A stretch of 64,000 bases of DNA from Proteus faecis (GTDB taxonomy: Bacteria > Pseudomonadota > Gammaproteobacteria > Enterobacterales > Enterobacteriaceae): positions 124,001-188,000 of the forward strand of contig NZ_PENZ01000007.1 of the NCBI RefSeq assembly GCF_003144395.1, written 5' to 3'. How positions within the stretch are numbered: position 1 is the first letter of the stretch; every line of letters begins with the position of its first letter. Below the pieces are notes generated by a model that was not told the DNA's origin, made no database searches, and worked only from the letters and a program-made list of their open reading frames with translations. A program made the position numbers and the translations under genes. Of this stretch, positions 18,121-26,317 are shown piece after piece.

Positions 18121-18970
18121 GTTTTTCTCCTACTGACTGGCGATTATCCGGATCAAACACATCACGTAAGAAATCCCCCCAAAAATTAAATGCGGTGACA
18201 ACAAGCGTGATAGCAATACCTGCAGGTAACATTTGCTCTGGATGTAATACCATGACATTTTTTGCTTCACTGAGCATATTTCCCCATTCTGGCGTTGGTG
18301 GTTGTACACCTAACCCTAAAAAGGAGAGAGCAGATATCATTAAAATAACACTACCAATATCTGTTGAGGCTAAAACAATAGTTTCAGCAAAGGTGACAGG
18401 TAATAAATGACGGCGCAAAATATGGCTAGAAGGTGCGCCAATCACTTGTGCATATGCAATGTAATTACGATGGGAATATTGGCGAACGACCCCTCTGATC
18501 ATTCTGGCATACCATGCCCATTTCACCAAAATAACGGCAATTAAGATATTACCAATACCCGGCCCCATTATTCCCACTAGCGCTAAGATCATAATTTCTG
18601 CAGGAAATGACAAAACAACATCACATAACCGCATAATTAATGTATCTGTCTTGCCATGGAAAAATCCGGCTAACATGCCCATTAACCAACCAATCATTAA
18701 TGTCACACTCATGGCTAATAAGGCATAAAATACCGTCGTTCTAATACCAAACAATAACCTTGAAAAGATACAGCGCCCTAAATTATCCGTACCCAACGGA
18801 TAATCAAAACTCATGGGCTTAAATTTCAAACGTATCGACGTTAATGTCGGATCATGTGGTGCCAACCAAGGGGCAAATATTCCTGCAATAACCACAATCG
18901 TAATCACCAATAAACACAGTTGTGCACTTTTATCTTTTCCGAGTCGTTGCCAAAACAGACGCCACATCAT
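18098..18970 (-). CDS. nikC: Nickel/peptide-type ABC permease NikC-like
   Basis: 290 residues with an N-terminal helix and five further helices in the typical DppC/NikC arrangement. The N-terminal loop has LAPHDPTLTSIRLKFKP and then FDYPLGTDNLGRCIFSRLLFG, the signature of this permease class. The EAA loop that contacts the ATPase reads YAQVIGAPSSHILRRHLLP. It is translationally coupled to nikB (one-base overlap) and to nikD. Confidence 0.82.
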   Translation of the reverse strand: MMWRLFWQRLGKDKSAQLCLLVITIVVIAGIFAPWLAPHDPTLTSIRLKFKPMSFDYPLGTDNLGRCIFSRLLFGIRTTVFYALLAMSVTLMIGWLMGMLAGFFHGKTDTLIMRLCDVVLSFPAEIMILALVGIMGPGIGNILIAVILVKWAWYARMIRGVVRQYSHRNYIAYAQVIGAPSSHILRRHLLPVTFAETIVLASTDIGSVILMISALSFLGLGVQPPTPEWGNMLSEAKNVMVLHPEQMLPAGIAITLVVTAFNFWGDFLRDVFDPDNRQSVGEKHEQLTDA

Positions 18971-19896
18971 TATCTCCTTAACCGTGGATCTGCCATCATT
19001 TGAATGACATCCATCAGAAAATTAAAAAAGAGAAATAACAGCGACATCAACAGAATATAAGCTTGTATCATCGGATAATCACGACCAAATATAGCGCTGA
19101 TACATAGTCGTCCGATCCCTGGCCAAGCAAAAATATTCTCAATCACTACCGTACCAGCAATAAGCTTCGGAATACTCATTCCCAATGCCGTTAAACTGGA
19201 ATACAGCGAATTACGTAAAATATGGCGACGTAAAATAAGATTATCGGGTAATCCACGTGCTCTAGCATAAAAAACATAAGGCTGATGCCATTGATTTAAC
19301 ATCGTCCCTCGTAATAGCCGTAAATAAGTGCCGATATACCCTAAAGAGAGCGCTAAAGCAGGCAAAATAACAGACTGAGGCGATAGCATCCCGCTAACGG
19401 GCAACCAATTTAAATAAACTGCGACACCCCAAATTAATAATAATCCTAACCAATAATTAGGAATAGCCGTTAAAACAAACACAATAAAACGGATACATTT
19501 ATCCGTAAAACCTTGAGGTTTAGCCACACACCATAATGCTAAAGGGAGAGCCAGAATAATCGTAAAGAATAGCGCCGTTGAGGCTAGCCAAAGTGTTGGT
19601 GGTAACGCCCTTAACATCTCTTGAATAACCGGGGTTCTTGTCAGAAAAGAAGTACCAAAATCAAGTTGTAAACCCGCTATTAACCATAAAAAATAACGCG
19701 TAAAAAAAGGTTTATCTAACCCTAACTCATGACGCATACCTTCAATAGCTTCGGGTGTTGGCACTATTTCATTGACACGTAGCGCGACTTCCGCAGGATC
19801 AGATGGCGCTAACTCCAACAGAATAAAGGCAATAAATGAAATTATCAGTGCCAGTGGAAAGATAGCCAGCACTCTCCAGAATATATAACGTAGCAT
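18970..19896 (-). CDS. nikB: Nickel/peptide-type ABC permease NikB-like
   Basis: 308 residues, about six membrane helices, the expected length for NikB/DppB. The N-terminus (LRYIFWRVLAIFPLALIISF) and the following ELAPSDPAEVALR are typical of this permease class. The EAA loop reads YARARGLPDNLILRRHILRN. It forms the translocation pore with NikC. It lies 71 bases after the receptor gene and overlaps nikC by one base. Confidence 0.82.
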   Translation of the reverse strand: MLRYIFWRVLAIFPLALIISFIAFILLELAPSDPAEVALRVNEIVPTPEAIEGMRHELGLDKPFFTRYFLWLIAGLQLDFGTSFLTRTPVIQEMLRALPPTLWLASTALFFTIILALPLALWCVAKPQGFTDKCIRFIVFVLTAIPNYWLGLLLIWGVAVYLNWLPVSGMLSPQSVILPALALSLGYIGTYLRLLRGTMLNQWHQPYVFYARARGLPDNLILRRHILRNSLYSSLTALGMSIPKLIAGTVVIENIFAWPGIGRLCISAIFGRDYPMIQAYILLMSLLFLFFNFLMDVIQMMADPRLRR

Positions 19897-19967
19897 AAGA
19901 TTTGATCAGTGTGGCGCGTTGATATGACGAGCCACACTTATTTGGGTTAACCTCATTGAAGTATTAA

Positions 19968-21542
19968 TTAAGGCTTAAAGCGCATCTTTTCAAACGGTAT
20001 TTCATATTGAGATGGATTAAAACCCACATTTTCTAATTCACTACGATGGATAGCCTTAGTACGTGAATAAGTTAACGGAATATAGACTGCTTGCTCTGCT
20101 AATGAGGTAAATAAGGCTTTATAGAGTTCCTGACGACGCGCTTCATTAGGTGTAATTAATAGCTCGCTAATCATTGCATCCAATTGGGCTTTATTGGCCA
20201 ATCCTTTTTGCCCTTGATAATCTGCATGAGCCGGTATTCTAAATGATGAAACAAAAGAAGCCGGATCGTAAGGCGTTCCCCATGAGAGTGAATATTGTAA
20301 ATCGAAATCACCATTTTTTTGTCTATCTAAATAGGCTTGCTTCTCTTCACCTAAAATCGTTAGGCCGACACCAATCTTTTTAAAGTCATCTTGAATAAGT
20401 TCAGCTATCTCTTTCTCAACAGCATTATTCACATTATAAGAGAGCAATAGCTGTAATTTTTCACCGTGTTTTTCACGGATCGCCTGACCTTTTGGTAATA
20501 CCCAGCCTTCGGCTTCTAATAGCTCAATCGCTTTTGTTGGACGATAAATATAAGTTGGAGAAGAAAAATCACAGTAAGGCACACTGCGCGCCATTAAAGT
20601 GTCAGCGACTTTTTCGCTACCCGCCAAAATACCTTGTGCAATCCCTTCTTTATCAACCGCATATTGTAATGCTTGGCGAACTTTTTGGCTGGATGTCATT
20701 GTACGACTACTATTGAGCACAATCGCGCGAGAAGCAATCGGTGCACTCATTTCAGTTTTGAATTTATCTGATGCCATAAGAGCTTCAAATGAATCCATAT
20801 CTAACATGTCACCATCTGCACCAAAAATAAGCTGAATATCCCCTTTTTGCAGAGAAAGTAACATGGTTTGTCTATCGGGGATCACTCGCCACACCACACC
20901 ATTTAATACTGGCTTCGCTCCCCAATAATTTGGGTTAACTTTAAACTCAGCATATTGGTCTTTTTTATGTTCAGTTAATACCCAAGGCCCAGTACCCACA
21001 TAGTTCTCAACACCCATTTTGGTTTTACCATTAATAAAAGAATTCGGTGAAATAAAGCGGAATGGGCGAGTTAAACCTAATTCAGTTAATGTTGGATAGT
21101 AAGGATTTTTTAGATTTAATCTAACAGTGAATTCATCAACAATTTCAACGTTATCAATCTGACGGACTAACTCTAACCATGCATGACGTTCATAATTGTC
21201 TAACACAGCTTCAATATTTAATTTTACCGCGTTAGCATTAAAGGGTTCACCATCACTAAACGTCACATCATGACGTAAAAAGAAAGTGTAGCTTTTTCCA
21301 TCAGGAGAAATATCCCAACGCTCCGCTAAATAAGGTGCAACACCTTTTTCGGTATTTAATACAAGGGATTCAAATACCATGTTTTGAGCCGCCATCTCGC
21401 CCGAGTAGAGGTGCGGGTTAATATCACGAATATCTTTTGTGCTGGCATAATCCAACATATTATTACTTTTATCTGCTAACGCAGGAAAAGCACATGTAAT
21501 TGTTAATAATAGTGTTGGAAATACTGAAAATAAGGACTTCAC
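19968..21542 (-). CDS. nikA: NikA-like periplasmic metal-chelate receptor
   Basis: 524 residues, the same as E. coli NikA. It begins with a signal peptide (cleavage near ALA-DKS) at a GTG start behind an AAGGAG ribosome site. Blocks close to E. coli NikA are visible: AVLDNYERHAWLELVRQI, SFRIPAHADYQGQKGLANK and EIPFEKMRF at the C-terminus. RIPAHADY holds the histidine equivalent to His416, which contacts the nickel chelate in E. coli. It binds nickel-histidine or a related chelate and delivers it to NikBCDE. Nickel uptake would supply urease and hydrogenases in Proteus, though neither is in this window. Confidence 0.82.
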   Translation of the reverse strand: MKSLFSVFPTLLLTITCAFPALADKSNNMLDYASTKDIRDINPHLYSGEMAAQNMVFESLVLNTEKGVAPYLAERWDISPDGKSYTFFLRHDVTFSDGEPFNANAVKLNIEAVLDNYERHAWLELVRQIDNVEIVDEFTVRLNLKNPYYPTLTELGLTRPFRFISPNSFINGKTKMGVENYVGTGPWVLTEHKKDQYAEFKVNPNYWGAKPVLNGVVWRVIPDRQTMLLSLQKGDIQLIFGADGDMLDMDSFEALMASDKFKTEMSAPIASRAIVLNSSRTMTSSQKVRQALQYAVDKEGIAQGILAGSEKVADTLMARSVPYCDFSSPTYIYRPTKAIELLEAEGWVLPKGQAIREKHGEKLQLLLSYNVNNAVEKEIAELIQDDFKKIGVGLTILGEEKQAYLDRQKNGDFDLQYSLSWGTPYDPASFVSSFRIPAHADYQGQKGLANKAQLDAMISELLITPNEARRQELYKALFTSLAEQAVYIPLTYSRTKAIHRSELENVGFNPSQYEIPFEKMRFKP

Positions 21543-21553
21543 GTTATTCTCCT

Positions 21554-22336
21554 TTAATTATTTTTTTGTTTTTGTGCGTGGATCATAAACATCGGTGTTG
21601 AGCCATAATTGATTTTTTCTTCTTCGTTCCATACAAAATCACCAATGCGTGTGTCTATCATATATCGGCTAAAACCGACTTCTAACAGAGTATTAATATC
21701 CCATTGTGGGCGTTTAATTTGACTTAACGGTAATTGGCGTGCAATTCGTTCCATCTCCTTGGTATCTGTGTTGACGTAGTGATCTTCAACTTGCTTTTCA
21801 ATTGAACGTTCTCTATCAGCCACAAAACCCTGCCAGTAATTTTCATCAAAAAGATGTAAATACCAGTTAGCATCAAAATTAATTAAACTGCCACCCGGTT
21901 TTAATACACGAAACCACTCTGAATACGCTTTTTCAGGCGCTTTTAAATTCCATGTCACATTGCGACTAACCACTAAATCAAATTGCTCACTGGCAAAAGG
22001 CAGTTGGTGTACATCACCACGAATAAATTGAATATTTGCTTTATGTGTTTGCGCATTTTGTTTGGCTTCCAGCAACATGCCCTCAGTTGCATCAATTGCC
22101 GTAACATCATGACCTGATAACGCTAATAAAATGGCAAAAAAACCGGGCCCTGTTCCAATATCAAGCACCTTTAAGGTTTCACCCTCTTTAATATGCCCTA
22201 ATAACAGATGACGCCATTTCTGTTGTTTCTCGCTCAGCAATTCCTGTTGATTAGACTCACTATAACTTTCAGCTCTGATATTCCAGTAGCGAGTTACATC
22301 ATTTAGTAATTGGTTATTATTTATTTTATTTGTCAT
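21554..22336 (-). CDS. Class I SAM-dependent methyltransferase, first gene of the nik operon
   Basis: 260 residues. The SAM-binding motif I is VLDIGTGPGFFAILLALSGH, followed by VTAIDATEGML (motif II), FIRGDVHQLPFA and LVVSRNVTWNL. The fold resembles UbiE/BioC-type methyltransferases. It ends 11 bases before nikA, so it should be co-transcribed with the transporter. E. coli nikABCDE has no such gene. A plausible but untested role is to modify a small chelator that carries nickel, or to be a housekeeping enzyme captured by the operon. Substrate unknown. Confidence 0.8.
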   Translation of the reverse strand: MTNKINNNQLLNDVTRYWNIRAESYSESNQQELLSEKQQKWRHLLLGHIKEGETLKVLDIGTGPGFFAILLALSGHDVTAIDATEGMLLEAKQNAQTHKANIQFIRGDVHQLPFASEQFDLVVSRNVTWNLKAPEKAYSEWFRVLKPGGSLINFDANWYLHLFDENYWQGFVADRERSIEKQVEDHYVNTDTKEMERIARQLPLSQIKRPQWDINTLLEVGFSRYMIDTRIGDFVWNEEEKINYGSTPMFMIHAQKQKNN

Positions 22337-22745
22337 CAGAAACCTGCTGTTATATCAACGTAAAGAGGGGAATAAATTCCCCTAAAAGCGAATGATTTGG
22401 CTATTTTTTAGTGTGGGTAACATACCTTGTAACCCCAAGATGCTCTATGTGCTATATCAATATTCACCGGTACTTAATACGGGAGACCAGTTAATTTGCG
22501 ATCTTCATCTGTAACTATAAATGTGCATCCTAATGGGGGTGAAGATAAATAAGCAAATGAATTATTTCCGCTGTTAAAATAGAGAAACAAATTGAGCGAA
22601 TTTAGAAATAAAAATAAAATTTACCTTGTATTAAAAAAAGTGGGCGCTTTAATTCCACCTTTTTTATAAAACCGTTATAGTCAATAATATTGCTATCTTA
22701 AATTTCTTTAAACGAATATAGCCGTCACATAAGGCTTTCTAAAAT
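22337..22745. promoter_or_regulatory. Divergent region between the nik operon and the Srf locus
   Basis: 409 bases between divergent genes, with no good open reading frame. It has several dyads, including ATCTTCA (22501-22507) with TGAAGAT (22540-22546) and a GGGTAAC/GTAACCC-rich segment near 22414-22435. No clear NikR operator (GTATGA-N16-TCATAC) was found. A terminator-like hairpin and a possible RNA are listed separately. Confidence 0.5.
22410..22665 (+). ncRNA. Candidate structured RNA or 5' leader with a terminator
   Basis: The segment is less AT-rich than its surroundings and holds paired elements (22501-22507 with 22540-22546; GGGT/ACCC elements near 22414-22435). It ends in GTGG/CCAC arms flanked by runs of A and T (22633-22665), which reads as an intrinsic terminator on the plus strand, 80 bases before the vWA gene. 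It could be a small RNA or an attenuated leader of that gene. On the minus strand it is also the 5' leader of the methyltransferase gene. No known riboswitch consensus was recognised. Confidence 0.3.
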
Positions 22746-24239
22746 ATGAATCGAATCTCACGATTAACGGCTGATATTGCCCGCGCCGATTTTGCCTTAA
22801 CGCATCAACAGCAATTACTTCAATTGCTAACTCAACACTTTCCGACGAAGTATCATTCTCTATTTGCTACTCCAGAAAAAAAATCGGATAACGTGATTGA
22901 ATGGTATTCTCCTGTTTCTGGTCATCCTGTCGCTTTAACCTCACTACAAGGAGAAGAGCAACAAGAAATAAGACGTATTTTAGATGAACGCCTTAACGAT
23001 ATTAAAACGCAAACGGCGTTATTAGCATCGCAAAATCGCATTACAGATGAAGAGCGCCATCTTTTAGATACCGCATCAACACTACCTGATAGCGATAGTG
23101 TCTATATTATTAATGGGCAGCCCGTTATCACATGGTGGCCACGTACAACGCCCCTGCCACCTCCTATTGCACAAGTCACCGCAGGTGCAAGTGCTGCGGC
23201 TGCAGGTGCCGCACTTGCTGATGTACCCGCCCAAACACGCAATCGCTGGCTACGTTGGTTATTACTGTTTCTATTCTTGCTGTTTTTAATCTTACTCGCA
23301 TCTTGGTTGAAAGGCTGTTTTGATCCTAAAGCGGTTCCTCCTGTCATTGAAGAGAAACCCGCCGTTGTCATGCCACCAAAACCAGAGCCGATCCCTGACC
23401 CCGTCCCAGAACCTGTACCTGAGCCTACTCCCGAACCAGAACCCGCTCCAGTGCCTGCACCTGCGCCCAAGCCTGTTCCCGTGAAAAAACTCACACCACT
23501 AGAAGCTTGTGTGCAAGATGAATTGAAACAAGCAGGTGTAACAGAGAAAACAGCAAATACGACTTGTGAAAATCGCTTAGCAAACAAAATTAAACAAATG
23601 TGCCCAGCAGATCGCCCAGCGGAACTTGCCCCTCAAGTGATCCTTATCTTTGATGCATCAGGCTCTATGGCACTAAACATGAATTTAACAGAAAGTGATT
23701 TAGACTATATTGCTTCAACTGGACAACTTTTCCCCGGTTATGATGCAGAACCTCGACGGATCACAACAGCAAGAAATGCAGCAATAAAAATCATTAATAA
23801 CATTCCGTCAGATATGAAAATTACCACCGTTGTGGCATCTGATTGTGGTGTTGTGAAATCAAGCCCTGCTTATGGGGGTAATGAGCGATCAAAATTACTC
23901 AGTTACATTAAGCGCATTGAGCCCGATAGTGGCACACCATTAGCCGAGTCTATTAAACGTGCAGGTAATTTAATTAAAGGCAATAATCGCGACACCATCA
24001 TTGTGTTGTTATCAGACGGTTTAGAGTCTTGCGATCAAGACCCATGTGCCGCAGCTAGAACCTTAAAACGCGCTCATCCTCGCGCTGTTATTAATGTTGT
24101 CGATATCTTAGGAACAGGTGCAGGTAACTGCGTTGCGCAAGCAACGGGAGGAAAAGTATTCACTGCGCGTAATGCGAATGAAGTCAGTTTAATGACTCGA
24201 AAAGCGATTGAAGATTATATTCCGAAGAACTGTAAATAA
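22746..24239 (+). CDS. Membrane-anchored vWA-domain protein with a SrfA-like N-terminus
   Basis: 497 residues. The N-terminal 150 residues share landmarks with the SrfA-type protein downstream: IEWYSPVSG and IINGQPVITWW. A single membrane helix lies at about 169-190 and ends in LKGCF. A proline/glutamate-rich linker of PEP repeats follows (about 200-245). The C-terminal vWA domain (about 293-490) has the MIDAS motif FDASGSM near 302, so it can bind a metal ion and a partner protein. With the N-terminus inside, the vWA domain faces the periplasm and its six or so cysteines could form disulfides. A terminator follows, so it is its own transcript. Function unknown, linked to the Srf locus by the shared N-terminal domain. 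Confidence 0.78.
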   Translation: MNRISRLTADIARADFALTHQQQLLQLLTQHFPTKYHSLFATPEKKSDNVIEWYSPVSGHPVALTSLQGEEQQEIRRILDERLNDIKTQTALLASQNRITDEERHLLDTASTLPDSDSVYIINGQPVITWWPRTTPLPPPIAQVTAGASAAAAGAALADVPAQTRNRWLRWLLLFLFLLFLILLASWLKGCFDPKAVPPVIEEKPAVVMPPKPEPIPDPVPEPVPEPTPEPEPAPVPAPAPKPVPVKKLTPLEACVQDELKQAGVTEKTANTTCENRLANKIKQMCPADRPAELAPQVILIFDASGSMALNMNLTESDLDYIASTGQLFPGYDAEPRRITTARNAAIKIINNIPSDMKITTVVASDCGVVKSSPAYGGNERSKLLSYIKRIEPDSGTPLAESIKRAGNLIKGNNRDTIIVLLSDGLESCDQDPCAAARTLKRAHPRAVINVVDILGTGAGNCVAQATGGKVFTARNANEVSLMTRKAIEDYIPKNCK

Positions 24240-24266
24240 TGATTAATTACTATTTCTAATATTTAA

Positions 24267-24304
24267 TTCACCCTCTTTGGTTTTACATTGAGGGTGAACT
24301 TTTT
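24267..24304 (+). terminator. Rho-independent terminator after the first vWA gene
   Basis: TTCACCCTC and GAGGGTGAA form a perfect 9-bp stem, followed by CTTTTT. It lies 28 bases after the stop and separates this gene from the srfA transcript. Confidence 0.82.
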
Positions 24305-24817
24305 CACGTATCGCGTGTATTCTATTATTATATTGAAGTTAGCAATCTCTATATCTTATCGATTTCAGACCATTCTTTAATTATGTTTTTTTCTTTTCTG
24401 ATCCTTTCGTTATTCAGAATAAACCTATTTTGTGATTATTATCACAATGATTTGATGATCATTAATAGTTTGTTCTTTTATATTTCGTCTTTTTTCCCTT
24501 CTACTCCATTATTTTTTAATGTAAAAACCAATATATTGGTAGTTTTATCCATATATTTAAGAAAATAGCGCGTAAACTGTATTACCACTATTTAATTATC
24601 ATAATCGCTATCTCAATATTCCCTCTTTCACACAAGAAAAATAAAAAAGTCTTTAATAATAATCAGTTAATTAACCCCAAATAATCCGCTAGATAGACAC
24701 CTAATTTCTGATAATATAAAATGTATACCAAATTTATATCTTTATTTTTAGCCTTAAAGCCTATTTACGGATAAGCCAACTTACCCATAGATAATCTTGC
24801 CTAGCGGAATGATCGTC
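24305..24817 (+). promoter_or_regulatory. AT-rich upstream region of the srf operon
   Basis: About 510 strongly AT-rich bases. A short ATG frame at 24383-24568 is hydrophobic low-complexity sequence without a ribosome site and is not called. The DNA character would suit H-NS binding and silencing, but no operator was recognised. The promoter of the long srf operon must lie here unless it is driven from within. Confidence 0.4.
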
Positions 24818-26314
24818 GTGAATAAAGCATTCTTACGAAGTGGTAAATTAGAAAATTACCTCCCTATGGGAGAAAATGGACAGGCTGTTTATATCTCTGC
24901 ACTGCAGCTACGTGAAACTCTGCGTTTAAGAGGAAAGGCTCATATTTCTCAATGCCTTGCCATTCCTCAGCCAAATGAAACTGGCGAACGCATTGACTGG
25001 TATTCACCGATTGATGGCTCGGTGATTCCTTGGTCTGCAGCTTCAGAGGAAGAGCGCACCGCCGCTTATGCCCTACTGAAAAAGAATCAAGATGATTTAA
25101 TCGCCTTTAGTGAACAAGAGCAGCAAAAGACTGGAAATAAAGAAAGTCAGCTTTTTGGCGCGCTACTCAGTAAAACCATTCAATTTCCTGACGAAAACCA
25201 TATTTTTATTGTTGATGGACAACCGATTATTACCTTTTGGGGCTTTGTTAGCGCCAATCAGCAACTTAGAGTTGACCCAGTTGCTTGCTTAAAGCCAGCT
25301 GTTGCGCCAATTATACCTACATCAACCGTGGTTCCACCAGCACAAGAAAACGTTATCATTACTGACACTAAGCGCCCTTGGTGGCGTTTCTTATGGTGGT
25401 TGTTACCTTTATTACTACTTCTACTCGCTATTTTCTTCTTAAGAGGCTGTTTCTCAACGCCAGCGTTACCTACGGTCGATATTAAAACGCCAAATATTGA
25501 AGCGCCTAAATTGCCAGATCCTACACTTGAGAAGCCAAAAGTTCCCACAGTAGTAGCAAATGGGCACACCGTCGGTGTGCCAACAGGCACTGTTCACACA
25601 GGTACATTAGGTACTGTAGATGCGAATGTAGGTACTGTAGATGCGAATGGAAATGTGATTAATGGCACTGGTGGTAACGGCACGGTAGTTGATCCTAATA
25701 CGGGTTTACCTGTGGTTGATCCTCAAACAGACAGTAACCAAGGTACATTACCTGAAGGAAACCTGCCTAGCGATGCGCAACAACCCAATATTCCTCCGGT
25801 TGACCCCACAGCGCAAAATGAGCAACCCAAAACAGATAATAACCCAAATACAGGGAATGAAAGCCCTCTTCCTAACCCTTCGGTTGATCCCAATGCCCCA
25901 CCCGATGTCACACCGCCAGCAACCGCAGATAACACGACACCACTCACTATTCCGGCCAATGCGTTAGCCAATGGCTCAACACAATTTCTCAATGGTCAAT
26001 GGAAAGCGGGCGCAGGTATTCAAGATCAAAAAACGGGTAAACCACTGAGCCTAAATTACCAAATCGATAACGGTAAAGGACAAGTCGTGATGACACGCAG
26101 TGATGGCGTAACCTGTAAAGCCCCTGTCAATGCAGCCGTTAATCAAGGCGGACTGAATATTAATAACCAAGGTCAGGCTCTATGTAGTGATGGTTCAAAC
26201 TATTTGATGCCAAATATTATTTGCCAACCTGGAAGCCAAAATATTGCTGATTGCCAAGGGAAATATGAAAACAGTCAGCCATTCCCATTATCAATGAAGC
26301 GGGAGAATAACTAA
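24818..26314 (+). CDS. srfA: SrfA-type membrane protein
   Basis: 498 residues from the GTG at 24818, which lies nine bases after a GCGGA ribosome site; the ATG at 24809 overlaps that site and a TTG at 24797 has none. The cytosolic N-terminus has FLRSGKLENYLPMGENGQ, then IDWYSPIDG and IVDGQPIITFW, shared with the vWA protein upstream. One membrane helix at about 190-210 ends in LRGCF. The periplasmic part is a long low-complexity Pro/Asn/Thr/Gly linker, with a small C-terminal domain holding four cysteines. It heads a run of eleven genes and precedes srfB and srfC, the order seen in enterobacterial srfABC loci. The family has been linked to Salmonella virulence but its function is unsettled. 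Confidence 0.75.
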   Translation: MNKAFLRSGKLENYLPMGENGQAVYISALQLRETLRLRGKAHISQCLAIPQPNETGERIDWYSPIDGSVIPWSAASEEERTAAYALLKKNQDDLIAFSEQEQQKTGNKESQLFGALLSKTIQFPDENHIFIVDGQPIITFWGFVSANQQLRVDPVACLKPAVAPIIPTSTVVPPAQENVIITDTKRPWWRFLWWLLPLLLLLLAIFFLRGCFSTPALPTVDIKTPNIEAPKLPDPTLEKPKVPTVVANGHTVGVPTGTVHTGTLGTVDANVGTVDANGNVINGTGGNGTVVDPNTGLPVVDPQTDSNQGTLPEGNLPSDAQQPNIPPVDPTAQNEQPKTDNNPNTGNESPLPNPSVDPNAPPDVTPPATADNTTPLTIPANALANGSTQFLNGQWKAGAGIQDQKTGKPLSLNYQIDNGKGQVVMTRSDGVTCKAPVNAAVNQGGLNINNQGQALCSDGSNYLMPNIICQPGSQNIADCQGKYENSQPFPLSMKRENN

Positions 26315-26317
26315 TTC

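Noticed and set aside
22337-22745. Cobalamin, NiCo or SAM riboswitch upstream of the nik-linked methyltransferase
   Set aside because: None of the conserved core sequences of these classes could be found on the minus strand by eye; reported only as a generic structured segment.
23102-23587. Minus-strand frame rich in Gly and Ser
   Set aside because: It is the reverse of the Pro/Glu/Ala-rich linker of the vWA gene; repeat composition keeps it open. No ribosome site.
24383-24568. Small hydrophobic frame upstream of srfA
   Set aside because: Phe/Ser/Leu-rich low complexity in AT-rich DNA, without a ribosome site or any recognisable domain.
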